Below are positions 1-9,646 of a DNA stretch of 22,418 bases, piece after piece. This stretch comes from Syncephalis plumigaleata (taxonomy: Eukaryota; Zoopagomycota; Zoopagomycetes; Zoopagales; Piptocephalidaceae), in the NCBI GenBank assembly GCA_025201365.1, contig JAIXMF010000224.1, positions 1-22,418 on the forward strand, written 5' to 3'. The number at the start of each line of letters is the position of its first letter. Within the stretch, counting starts at the first letter, position 1. A program made the position numbers and the translations under genes. The notes beneath the pieces were generated by a model, which saw only the letters and a program-made list of their open reading frames with translations, searched no databases and had not been told where the DNA came from.

Positions 1-676
1 GATCTACAAGAATAGTAGTAGTAGCAGTAGCAGCAGTAGCAGTATCGCATTAGTAATCGACTATACTCTATTCATTCTACTATTTACCAATAGTGCCATA
101 GAAACCAGCGGGACCACATGTGCCCACACCATAGGTACGCAAGATTCGCTTAGACTCTTCCTTGATTTCATTATCGCCTAGTAAACCCATAAAATCGAAG
201 AGTGCCAAATTAATTTGACTTCCTTTGCCTTGCACTTCAACACGCGGTCCATTGGGTCTACCGTGAAGCTAGGTTAGTACGGGGGACAGATATACGCCAT
301 AAGAGATGAGAGTAGCATGCGCGCGGCTTATTTACCCGACAATAACGCGTGTCTCGTCAAGATCACGTCGTTTCTCCGCGGTAAGTGATGGCACTAAGGG
401 TTCCGGCTCCCATTCGTTGACCAGTTCGTCGACTTCTTTATCCGACAACTCGATAGTCTTGTGATTAATCGAGTAGCTTGACTGAACCATATAACGAATG
501 GCGAAGAAAACGAGGAATAGTTCGAGTATAATGCGTACCGGATCATTTTGATAGGAATTACGAATGTATCGGAAGACTATGCTAGAACCAGGTATATAAC
601 TGATCCAGCTCAACAGTGCCAGTACGATGCCGTTGGCCTGATGGGCAATATCTAGAAAGGGAGTGGCTAGTGTCAT
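1..676 (-). CDS. LCB1: Serine palmitoyltransferase subunit 1 (partial, 5' end)
   Basis: This is the N-terminal part of the long-chain-base subunit of serine palmitoyltransferase, which condenses serine with palmitoyl-CoA in the ER membrane as the first step of sphingolipid synthesis. Exon 1 is 336-676 and encodes 113 full codons, with a membrane segment around residues 48-66 and the family motif WEPEPLVP. Exon 2 is 88-257 and reads PNGPRVEVQG, then INLALFDFMGLL and YGVGTCGPAGFYGTI, the conserved start of the aminotransferase-fold domain. Intron 1 (258-335) has a GTAAAT donor and an ACTAAC branch point. Intron 2 (4-87) ends CTTGTAG, so exon 3 starts at base 3 and completes an Asp codon, giving the expected YGTID. 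The intron also holds an AGT/AGC trinucleotide tract. The rest lies beyond the left edge. The start is the first ATG before the membrane segment. Family knowledge: this subunit lacks the catalytic lysine and works as a heterodimer with LCB2. Confidence 0.93.
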
Positions 677-1159
677 TGCGTCTGCTACAGCACTATATAT
701 ATAAGTATATATGTATATATCAAAGATAAAGACTAGAAGCTGAGCCTAATAGATGAAAAAGTGGATTAACGGATATGTAGTAGAAAGTAGTTTAAGGATG
801 AGCGAGTAAGAGAGTGAGAGAGAACAAGAGGCACGTGTGAAAGACGAAATAAAGAGAGAACACGACGATGGAAAAACACTGTATTTTAATAGGCAATAGA
901 ATGAAAGAGACACATCTTCTACACGTGTGTACACCAACCACATCATCATCATTGCTAGGAATCCACTTGATATTCATGCATAGCATGATGCTCAACAATC
1001 AATACATGCTTATGACTTTTCGTTATTCACGGGGATACTTCATCTCGTATTAATTCATGCCTACTTATAACATGGCACTTGCACATGTAGCATGGAAGTG
1101 CAATACATGGACATAGAGTGTTAACACAGTTTATTGCCAATGATATATATATATATGAA
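677..1159. other. Intergenic region between LCB1 and UBA4
   Basis: No gene is supported here. It should hold the LCB1 promoter and the UBA4 3' end. A minus-strand AATAAA lies at 1130-1135, 25 bases past the UBA4 stop. An AT-rich run (about 694-720) sits just upstream of the LCB1 start. Short open frames on both strands have no protein character. Bases 867-886 resemble a stretch at 11332-11351 (19 of 20 identical); see the repeat entries. Confidence 0.6.
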
Positions 1160-3109
1160 TTAATAGATAGGAAAGTTAGTGTCGATGGTACGTGACCAGC
1201 GGTATAACCCTCCTTGAATATCGAATGCTTGCAAGTTTGTCGTCTCGTAAAGTCGTTTCACCGCTAACTGGGAGTCATTGCCTAAACGACAAACAACGTA
1301 GACTGATGTCATGATGATACAGTTATTACTACTACATACTAATACAGTAAATGAACATGACATACCTGGTCGATCAGCTGCTGCCTCTATTATCCGATCC
1401 AGTTGTTTATCCAATTGCTTAAGCGGGATATCTATTAGTTATATGGCAAACAATGTGTTAGACAATCCGTCCTACGAATATATACTCTACTCTTTCATTC
1501 ATTGATGATCTTCATCACTTACTAAGTGAATTAGGCAGTGAACAAATATCAAATTGAATTGATTCGCGTACATCCAGCAACAAATGATCCTCCACTAGTC
1601 GTTTCTCATTATATTCCTATTCAAATGATGTTTACATAAATTAATAGAGATGAATCACAGGTAAACTCATAACCTACTAGACATGATATTTGTTTCGATA
1701 CATCCAATGCTTTAATCATCGTAGTCTATTATTATCAAATAATTATAAATTTCATTAACTTGACATTCAATCTAAACACTTACCGTGTCAGTAGCAGGTG
1801 CACCACAAAACTGTACATAATCAATGGGTGCACGAATAGTGGGTGTGTCACCACATACTGCACAGTCAATACGTCGACCACGCAGTTTAATAGAGCGGAA
1901 AGTGGGTACAGGTGCGCCATTGAATAGTAGCATCGATGGTTTATACGCTAGTCATCGAGGGTAAGCGTGATTATACGTATACGTATATATTAGTAGCTTA
2001 CCATAGACTGGATCCAGTACAATCTGCATGGCTAACAATGCTTGTAGACATCCAATAACACCAGGAACTATAAGATACACGCTCACTATATAAATATACA
2101 ATTGAATAAAGACATAGCTATCATCATTATACTTGCCTACACCTAGTACACCACCATCCGCACAGTTTGTCACCGTTTCTGGTGGTGGTGGCACCGGATA
2201 AAGACATCGATAACAAGGCCCATCTTGATAATGATACAGAATTAGCTAGTTCACATCAATTAGCGTTAATAGACTACTCGATATCACGTATAAATCTGTG
2301 ACCATTTACCTGTCCATCCATTCTTAATGCGCTACCAGATACCAATGGTTTGTTGTTGAGCACGCAAACATCATTGAGTAAATATCGAGTGGCTACATTA
2401 TCCGTACAATCTAGCACTACATCATAGCTATGGTTGTTTAGCTTATATACTATTATATATATACACTAGTAACACTTACTCTGCCACTATATTCATCGCA
2501 TTATCTGATGATAGTGCAGTATTGTAGATTTGAACTGAACAATGACGATTTAATCTAGTCATACCGATAGAATCAATCCACTAATAAATGATATCTCTCG
2601 CTAAAAACTTACTGTCGAATTGTTTCTGCTGCTGATTTCGCCTTGGATTCACCAACACGTCCTTCAGTATGGATAACTTGTCGATGCAGATTACCTATAT
2701 CCACTGTGTCATGATCGATAATACCTAAATGACCGATACCTGCTGCACTCAAGTAGAGTAAGGCAGGTGCCCCTAGACCACCGGCTCCTACCACCAGTAT
2801 ACGTGCTTTCTTTAAGCGTAATTGTCCTACCATAAGAGTTATATAATCACTATGAATCTAATCAGGCTCTCTTTCTTTCTTTCTTTCTTAGTTACCAGCA
2901 ACACCGATATTAGGTAGAATAAGTTGTCTGCCATAACGTCGTACCTCCCCGTTGGTCAGTGGTGTTTGCTCGTTGTAGACTAGTTCGTCTGTCGATTCTG
3001 AATTAGCAGTTGCAGTTGTAGCAGCAAGCCTCGATTCTAATTGTTGAATGCGCTTCTTTAAGCAAGCATTCTCAGTGCGTAATTGTTCTAATTCTTGTTC
3101 CATTGTCAA
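1160..3109 (-). CDS. UBA4: Adenylyltransferase and sulfurtransferase UBA4 (MOCS3 family)
   Basis: E1-like enzyme that adenylates and thiocarboxylates the ubiquitin-like protein Urm1, supplying sulfur for tRNA wobble-uridine thiolation and for urmylation in the cytosol. I join ten exons: 2896-3109, 2613-2826, 2480-2554, 2310-2427, 2137-2245, 2002-2067, 1784-1947, 1523-1616, 1366-1431 and 1160-1302. They total 1263 nt and give a continuous 420-residue protein, close to the usual 440-460. The order is: N-terminal coiled coil (about 1-32); ThiF/MoeB adenylation domain with nucleotide loop GAGGLG (85-90) and LDCTDN (173-178); zinc cysteines C218/C221 and C294/C297; the conserved Cys235 of TNCADGG; and a C-terminal rhodanese domain with active-site loop VCRLGNDS (Cys378), ending NFPIY. 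All key residues are present. Intron 5 (2068-2136) begins GC rather than GT. Introns 1-6 and 9 are 52-69 nt, and introns 7 and 8 are 167 and 91 nt. Confidence 0.95.
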
Positions 3110-3303
3110 TATAAGACGAAGAAAAATATCAACATTTTTATTGTTTTAAATTTGAAATAATGCATTAATAAATGAATCAAACTCGTCATACATTGCTTTT
3201 TTCGTTAATTCCTCTTTCTCTATTCTCTATTCTCTCGCTGTTATTATTGGTGAATGACCGATAGTGAGCACATCTCTTCCTCTCTCTTTCGCCTTTTGAC
3301 TCT
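3110..3303. promoter_or_regulatory. Bidirectional promoter between UBA4 and RCY1
   Basis: The start codons of the divergent UBA4 (minus) and RCY1 (plus) genes are only 194 bp apart, so both promoters and 5' UTRs must fit here. The left half is AT-rich and the right half, next to RCY1, is pyrimidine-rich on the plus strand (TCTCTATTCTC, then CTCTTCCTCTCTC), as is common near fungal transcription starts. No TATA box is evident. Placement is inferred from gene geometry only. Confidence 0.55.
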
Positions 3304-6300
3304 ATGCTATTTAACGGCACAAGCAGTGCTGACAGAAGAAGCAGCGCTGCCACAACGGCAGAAGCAGAGCGACGAGATTCGCAGTCGTCAATATTTAGCG
3401 TTATGAGCGGACGTACAAGTATCACATCCATATCCAATTCTAATAAGCATACTAGTCTTACAAGTGGTCATCGTTCGTCGATAGACCAGTCAATAGCGAG
3501 TAATGTAGTAAGCGGTAAGAGTGTGTCAACATCAGTCGGGAGGATTCAATCCTCATCAGGTACAACGGTCACAGCTGCCACACCTAGTGCAACTAGTAAT
3601 ACACGTACAACAACAACAACGACAACAACGACAACAAGTAGTAATAGTCAACATGGTAGAAAGTCAACTACAATATCACTAGCATTGCTACCACCGGATG
3701 TAACTGTGCGTATCCTGCATCATTTACCAATACCGGCATTGGCGACTATGGCTCAAGTCTCCCGTCGCTTTAAAGTTCTCGTCAATAATGAGGAGATATA
3801 TATTCGTAAATTAAAGCAAATGGGGCTATGGCAAGATTTAAGTAATGCCGCGCAATACAACGGCGGCCTACTAGATGCACCAGTGGCACCCATCTACATC
3901 TCTAGCGATCTAACATCGAATCAATCGCTCATGCCTACACTACAGCGTGGTAACAATCTGTTGACAGATGAAAGCGCAACGTTGGATGTACATCGTGCAC
4001 GAGATCAGTTCAAACACATTTATCGTGAACTCATCCCGTACTACGTCGACTTGCGACATCGACATCGTGAGCCTCGTATTCAATCGGAGTTTCCCGATCC
4101 CATTGAACGTGCTCGAATCATTGCTCGTCTACGTCGATTGATGCCGGTTAAAGTGGTAGATGACTACAAAGCGGTAGGTTACCAGTTTGTCATTTGTATG
4201 CCTATCTTTCTCATTCTGTAATCGCATTATTACGCTAGATTAATTTGGCCCTAGAAACAACTACTCAGCTACTGGAGAGTCGCTCTCTACAACAGTTTGA
4301 ACAAGCATATCATGCAGATGATACGGAAGCAATGAAGGTAAGCTAGATGAATTAGCAACTTGTGTGTATATTCACTAATTATCATTCGCATCTAGTATCA
4401 CGCGCTAGTGTTGTTTGAACTCAATGGTGGACAGTCATGCGTGCAAATGTATATTCAAATGAATCAACTCTTTTTCGATAACGAACACACTCCTTTAGAC
4501 AACTTGGCGTAAGTGGCAAATGTAGTCTATATCATTATTAATTGGCATCTAGTCCATTAGCTGTCAATGAACAGGGAGAGCATACGCCGTTGATCGATTT
4601 CGCGGAACATCTCAAGAATGAACTCGAACGACAAGCCAAGATGATCTCGGAAATATTCTCCGAGGAAGACGATGTACTATTTGCATTTACCGAACGAGTA
4701 TACGAGGATGTTGTAAGTTATATGCATGACTGCAATCATGAGATATATTTGAAATATATTTGTATTTAAATAACAATAATATAATATAATATATATATAC
4801 TAGATTGCAGACTATGTTAACGAGTTAATGGCCGGTGCACTGCAGCGTTCGTTACCCGATTACTTGAATCTAACCGTGGAGGCATATCGTCGATTCTCTA
4901 CCTTCACCGTAGGTCTAACACAAATGCGTCCTCGAGCATTAGACCCGGAACGGGCACATCGTTGCTTATACGCAGTCTTCAGTCCGCTAATGGAGCCGTA
5001 TATCGAGCGTGAAATACGTGCACTACGCGAGATGTACGATCGTGAAATTCGTCGATGGGATCGTCAAATGGAGGAGATGCGTCATCGTGCCGAAGCAGAA
5101 CGTACTCGTCGATTGATGGGTGCGGCCGAGCGTGAGGCATACAAGAAGGGATTCCTTCGTCGATTGAAACGAGGCCTCACTCGGAGTAAAGACGATGAGA
5201 AAACTGGAGCATCAACTAATGCCAAGGATGATAGCAGTTCATTCGAGATTGTACAAGAGCTAAGCGGACTACTATCGCTTGAAATGTCACTTCAAATGAT
5301 CCATGTGAATAAGCAAGCGCTGCATCGTGTGTTACGATTCGCCAATCTAGGTGGACGAGCTGGTACTGACGTGTAGGTCATGCCTTTCTTTCCCTCATTG
5401 TATACGACAATGCTAACTAGAATGATGCCTAATCGTATAATATACCTATAGGGAACGTGGTCTAGAGCGTATATTTGTATCTTTACTCCATATACTTGGT
5501 CAACGACATGTGAAACCAGCCTTTGAAACGTAACTACATTGAGAATTATATCTAGCACGAGTAGTACGCTTACATTATGACATTATAGGGCTGTTGAACG
5601 ATTGAGTTCCTATAAGACCACGCAAACGACAGCTAGTGATGCACAAGTGCAGCCTATTTTACGCTTTTTCGAATTAATCCATTTGGCCGATCTTGTTCAT
5701 CAAATGATATTCGTCTATTATAAAGAGGAGATTGTAAGTAATAATGGAAATATTAGTGTTTCCTTATTCATTTGACTGATCTTTGTGTAGTGTCGATTTG
5801 TCGATGAACATGACTTTACCAATGGATGTAATGCGGAGAAGAAAGCATTCGAACGTAATTTAGATGATGTTGTAGCAGCTGGATTAGATCGAAGTATTGA
5901 GGTAATACATGGGATATGTTCATATCGTCTCTTGTTATAATCATCTAATGCATATCATTAGGTATTAATGAGTCATGTGGAGTACATACTGGAGAATGAA
6001 CAACGAGCAACGGATTATGATCCCGAAACCGATATAATTGATCTTAGACCGACGAAGGTGCGTATCGATTTACTTGTACGATATATATATGCTGCATTCT
6101 AACGAAAAGCAATTATTTTCTCTTCTCTTTTCTTCTCTTCTCTAGGCATGCCGCGATGTGGTTCGATGTTTGTACACGCATACGCAAATGGTCAGTGGTG
6201 CCACGGAGAAACCTATGCTTGAAGTGTTCTACACCGAGTTAGGATTACGTTTCTTCAAGTAAGGATACAATTATCGAATACAATACGCTTATTAATCAAC

Positions 6301-6693
6301 CATCGTATGCTTAGTATTCTATCGAAACATTTGAAAACTAATCAAATTAGCGAGGCAGGAGGCTTCCAAGTGATTAGGTAACGATAGATGAAATACATTC
6401 TACGTAATAAGGCAAGATACTAATTGATTTCACGATGATGCAGTGATCTTAATCATTATCACGAATGGGCCGTGTCATTAAACGCTCCCGAGGCATTACG
6501 CTACTTCCACGCACTTAAGGAACTAGGACACATCTACATTGTGTCACCGCAGGATTTACGCGAACTTATGCACGATCGACGTCGTTATCAAGGCGCGCTA
6601 CGAGAAGAGGAGATTTATGAATTTGTTCAACTTCGCAAAGATTACCGTCGCATCCAGAAAGTAGTAGAGTCGGAGAAATGCTACGTTATGTAA
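3304..6693 (+). CDS. RCY1: Recyclin-1 type F-box/Sec10-like protein (Rcy1/Pof6) with CaaX end
   Basis: F-box protein with an exocyst Sec10-like body. In yeasts Rcy1/Pof6 acts in endocytic recycling and late exocytosis/cell separation and binds Skp1. Twelve exons: 3304-4173, 4239-4337, 4396-4508, 4553-4712, 4804-5372, 5452-5529, 5589-5733, 5791-5901, 5962-6057, 6146-6258, 6315-6377 and 6444-6693. Together they total 2667 nt and encode 888 residues, matching Rcy1 (about 840) and Pof6 (about 870). Residues 1-125 are Ser/Thr-rich and disordered, with a run of ten Thr after Arg101. The F-box is about 128-172 (LPPDVTVRILHHLP). Sec10-family motifs follow: VLFELNGGQSC, AGALQRSLPDYLNLT, LLHILGQRHVKPAF, RFVDEHDF with AAGLDRSIE, and LEVFYTELGLRFF. 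The protein ends CYVM, a CaaX box predicted to be farnesylated; yeast Rcy1 also carries a CaaX box. The start is the first ATG of the long open exon. Confidence 0.93.
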
Positions 6694-6938
6694 TTGTTTC
6701 CGCTGTTATATATATTAGTATTGACCAAATTAATTAAAATGAATGACTTGAAACATAATAGAAATGGAGATCATCTAGATGAAAGGTCATTAATAATGAC
6801 TTTTATGTTATTGGCTGTTGGAATATCAGCAAGCAATGACGCGTTATTTCCTACTATTTCGACGATCTATACCATGAGACATGCTACACTTTACTTTTAT
6901 CAAATATAATGCTAAACCCCGTTTATTAATTATGGAAA
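6694..6938. terminator. Convergent 3' ends of RCY1 and the LPMO gene
   Basis: The 245-bp gap separates two convergent genes. A minus-strand AATAAA at 6922-6927, 12 bases past the LPMO stop, is a good poly(A) signal candidate for that gene. On the plus strand the sequence after the RCY1 stop is AT-rich but lacks a canonical AATAAA, so the RCY1 3' end is not located. The 71-codon open frame here directly follows the RCY1 stop and is probably untranslated. Confidence 0.5.
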
Positions 6939-8129
6939 CTAATACTCATTGTCGCTGCTTTTAGCTGGCTTGCTATGCTTCTTGTTGGGTGGCTTCTCGG
7001 TAGTACCTTCAGAGTAAGCGCCGTCCGACTTTTCCTGTTTATCTGATTTCTCGCCCTTCGATCCCTTATTGTTCTTTCCAGGTGTTTTCTCCGGTTCACC
7101 CATACTATCGCCATAAGAGTCTTTCTTGTCCGTCTGTGTCTTTGACTCCTTCTCGCCTTCCTCATCCATGGTACCATAGGAATCGTTGTTATTCGACGGC
7201 TTAGCGGTAGACTTCTTATTGCCACTAGCAGGAGGACTAGGACAGCTCTTGCCTTTATCGCCACCGGGGCATCCACGAGGATGATCGGAAGTGGCAACGT
7301 AGAATGTCTTCCATTCGCCGAACTCACCAAGGTCGTCGATCATCTGGCTGCCCTTCGCGTATGACACGAATTTACTGGCGATAAAGTTCTTCCATGGAAT
7401 AACAGCTGGTGGCTTCTCAACACCTTCTTTGCCGCCTCCCCATTCACCCACCACCATGCCATCATCGGATTTCTCGGCACCCACTGGAATGGTGACGATC
7501 TTACGGTCGGCAAAGTGTTTACGGCCATCGAGTTTCGTGGCATCCCTATTGGCCCAGCGTGGCATATCGATCGTACCGGGTAAGCGTGCCACCAACAATT
7601 CCGGACCAGTCAAGCTGCCCTGTTCATTGCCTTCGGATATCTCGATATCTGCACAATTCATGTAGTACTCCACGTTACCACCGGCATTGATGAACGTCCA
7701 GCCAAATAGGGCACGACCATTGCGAGCACCTTGTGGTAGGGCAACCGAGTATTGATAGGGTGCCTTGCCCTCGAAGCACATTGAAATGATGGTGCGTAGT
7801 ACGACCCAGTTCTTGCCATTATCGTACGACACGGCAAACTGACAATGTCCACCCATGTGTGGACTGCCTTGCATAAACTCGACCGTAAAGTTCTTGCCTG
7901 CCGTGTACTGAGCAGTAATCGGACCTTCTTCCTGGTAGCGACAAGGGAACTTGCCGGGATTCTTGCGTCCATTCAATGGTGCGCTAATCTTCGTCGACGG
8001 CACTTTATATTCCTTATTTCGTATGTCACCACGTGAAATAGGGCTATACATTTGCATGTGTCCCATGACATGTTGAACAACGCCAAGAGTGAGGGCGGCC
8101 ACCCCAAGTAGTGTAGTTAGCGAACGCAT
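6939..8129 (-). CDS. Secreted AA11-like lytic polysaccharide monooxygenase with charged tail
   Basis: Single-exon 396-residue secreted protein. A signal peptide (about 1-23) ends VMG just before His24, so the mature protein starts HMQMYSPISRG, as required for an LPMO copper site whose first ligand is the N-terminal His. The second His is probably His91 in SPHMGGHC, matching AVHGGGSC of AA11, and the axial Tyr is Tyr156 in EYYMNC, matching MYMNC. Cysteines at FPC (63), HC (96), C118 and C159 fit the family disulfides. Known AA11 enzymes oxidatively cleave chitin; activity on chitin here is inferred. After about residue 285 comes a tail of about 110 residues rich in Lys, Ser, Glu, Gly and Pro, with two DSYG motifs, no recognisable binding module and no hydrophobic GPI-type end. 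Several long open frames overlap it in other frames; signal peptide and conserved motifs identify this frame. It converges on RCY1. Confidence 0.85.
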   Translation of the reverse strand: MRSLTTLLGVAALTLGVVQHVMGHMQMYSPISRGDIRNKEYKVPSTKISAPLNGRKNPGKFPCRYQEEGPITAQYTAGKNFTVEFMQGSPHMGGHCQFAVSYDNGKNWVVLRTIISMCFEGKAPYQYSVALPQGARNGRALFGWTFINAGGNVEYYMNCADIEISEGNEQGSLTGPELLVARLPGTIDMPRWANRDATKLDGRKHFADRKIVTIPVGAEKSDDGMVVGEWGGGKEGVEKPPAVIPWKNFIASKFVSYAKGSQMIDDLGEFGEWKTFYVATSDHPRGCPGGDKGKSCPSPPASGNKKSTAKPSNNNDSYGTMDEEGEKESKTQTDKKDSYGDSMGEPEKTPGKNNKGSKGEKSDKQEKSDGAYSEGTTEKPPNKKHSKPAKSSDNEY

Positions 8130-8216
8130 AATGATGGAAACGTTGTGTATATATTGTAATGAAACAGACCGGCTGTTCTTAAAGTTACGTTAATCAATTG
8201 GAAGCAGTAAGAAAAG

Positions 8217-8245
8217 TAGTAGTAGTAGTAGTAGAAGAAGAAGTA
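8217..8245. repeat. AGT/AGA trinucleotide microsatellite
   Basis: A run of AGT triplets passes into AGA triplets about 90 bp upstream of the LPMO start codon. It is a simple repeat in the likely promoter or 5' UTR. Confidence 0.8.
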
Positions 8246-8555
8246 ATAGTAGTGGAGAGGTGAAGACGTAAGGGTTTATATGGAAATATACCAGTGGTCT
8301 TGGAATTAATGTAGCATTTATATTGAAATAGCTCGCTTGTAAGGTACTAACATAATTAATGGTCATTCAATGTAGAAACATATTAGCATCATTGTATCAT
8401 CAAAATACCTCTCTCCCTACTACTACTGCTACTTCCTCTTCTCGGTAATTAAGCCAACCCAAGTGTTACCACGAGTGAGGAGTTACCCGTCTTCTACTAA
8501 GTGTCGTTTCAATTAAGGAGTGGGAGAGCTGTTTCCGCTATTCGTTCAACTGTAT

Positions 8556-8664
8556 AAGGATGACGCTTTACTACGTGGAGGTAATACCGCGTTTCATCCT
8601 TAATGACACTTTTGTTCTTATTTTTTAAGGCCGGCATCCTTAATTGCCAGTCCCGACCAAGGAT
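8556..8664. promoter_or_regulatory. Cluster of AAGGAT-type sites in both orientations
   Basis: AAGGATGA at 8556-8563 is mirrored by TCATCCTT at 8594-8601. CATCCTTAAT occurs at 8595-8604 and again at 8635-8644, exactly 40 bp apart. AAGGAT recurs at 8659-8664. The outer pair also has flanking CGC/GCG that could pair. The cluster is about 430-535 bp upstream of the LPMO start, so regulatory sites are plausible; a decayed inverted-repeat element is the alternative. Confidence 0.35.
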
Positions 8665-8750
8665 TGAGGAGTAGTTTGTGCGCCACTGTTTTACACTAGC
8701 TCAAAACGGTGTTACATCAGCGGTAGCGTTATTGCCATAAAGCTGGCTAG

Positions 8751-8766
8751 TTAGTTAGTTAGTTAG
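8751..8766. repeat. TTAG tetranucleotide repeat
   Basis: Four exact TTAG units in tandem, preceded by a partial one. It is the same family, read on the other strand, as the TAAC tract at 18385-18408. Confidence 0.75.
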
Positions 8767-8968
8767 TATAGTAGCCCATATCACATGAGCACTCGTGTGC
8801 TAAATTCGAATAGTTGATAACATTTAGCAAGAATGTGACAGTCATTCAGCGACATTGTTTGATCAACTCGCGTGTCTTTAAAACATACGTGGCCTTTAGC
8901 TAAAGGCGAGACTTTTCATCAATGTAACAACAAATAATAACGCAATCATGATTCTTAGGCATGCAACA

Positions 8969-8997
8969 AATGGTCATTTATTGTAAATGACACCATT
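8969..8997. other. Hairpin-forming inverted repeat
   Basis: AATGGTCATTTA (8969-8980) and TAAATGACACCATT (8984-8997) are complementary over 12 pairs with one 2-base bulge and a 3-base TTG loop. No ORF covers it. It could be a regulatory or RNA structure, or a remnant of a small foldback element. Confidence 0.45.
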
Positions 8998-9215
8998 GAA
9001 TCTTTGCTAGCGTGGAGATAATTGTTACCGGCACAATTAGCAGTTATTCTACGCTCTTTTGGGGGTTTACCGGGCTACAAGTGTAGGATAGAAGCAAATT
9101 AACAAACAAAATATTAATAAATAAATCATCAAACGTCATTCATTGTATATGGCGTTGTGCTTATTGTGGTGATAGCACATTATTGTGAATAGATCATGTT
9201 CTTTTATTGTTATTA

Positions 9216-9646
9216 TCATTGACTACAGGCTTTTTCCATCCAATTTGCGCAGTTAGCCTTCTGTTATTACGAATAAATGATAGTTATAATAATACTTACA
9301 ATTACCCTGTATTTTGGGGTGTAGATAGCGATAACTATCACGGATGAATTGTTTTTTGTTGTTTGGTTCCCTCGATGTCCTTGTCCTCCTTGTCTTGAAT
9401 GATTGGAAGCAACGACACTTGGATGAGGGTGTGTTGGAACATCGGTTCCACTACGAAGGTATTGGGTGATTTGAATGAAATCCAGACGAGCAACCATAAC
9501 CCCGATTCCACAAACGATACTCGAATCCTTTAACTTGTATGTCCTCTTAATCATTGTTTCGATGTGTGCATCTAATAGAATAATGGAGTTAGTATACTGT
9601 AATAAATATCAAAGTGTAATGAAGTATACTTACCGTAAGGGATCAT
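9216..9646 (-). CDS. Possible small spliced gene of unknown function
   Basis: I do not recognise the product. Support is mainly the first intron (9572-9633): GTAAGTATAC donor, TACTAAC branch site, CTATTAG acceptor. One open path uses ATG at 9646 (MIPYD), exon 1 9634-9646, exon 2 9300-9571 and exon 3 9216-9260, giving about 109 residues. Exon 2 reads DAHIETMIKRTYKLKDSS, IVCGIGVMVARLDF and a low-complexity Gly/Gln/Asn/His stretch. Exon 3 ends EKACSQ, with AATAAA 8 bases beyond the stop on the minus strand (9203-9208). The second intron (9261-9299) would be only 39 nt, shorter than any other here; without it the frame runs to a stop at 9267. Exon 3 overlaps a 21-bp sequence repeated at 11321-11341. 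The ATG overlaps the stop of the upstream ORF 9643-9837 as ATGA. Transcription looks likely; the exact coding path is uncertain. Confidence 0.35.

Larger units (their letters stand above)
8130..9215. other. Intergenic region upstream of the LPMO gene
   Basis: No gene is supported over about 1.1 kb. It should contain the LPMO promoter (minus strand). It holds an AGT/AGA trinucleotide tract (about 8217-8245), a cluster of AAGGAT-type sites (8556-8664), a short TTAG repeat (8751-8766) and a good hairpin (8969-8997). A minus-strand AATAAA at 9203-9208 follows the small gene to the right. Confidence 0.55.

Noticed and set aside
868-1053. 61-codon plus-strand ORF starting MEKHCILIG
   Set aside because: No splice signals, domain or protein-like composition; it lies in the gap holding the LCB1 promoter.
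6926-7972. Long open frames overlapping the LPMO gene in other frames and on the other strand
   Set aside because: Only the 6939-8129 frame has a signal peptide, the His/Tyr copper-site motifs and matching cysteines; the rest are shadows caused by composition.
8751-8766. TTAG repeat as a possible interstitial telomere tract
   Set aside because: The unit is TTAG, not the TTAGGG expected in most fungi, and only about four copies are present; a simple microsatellite explains it.
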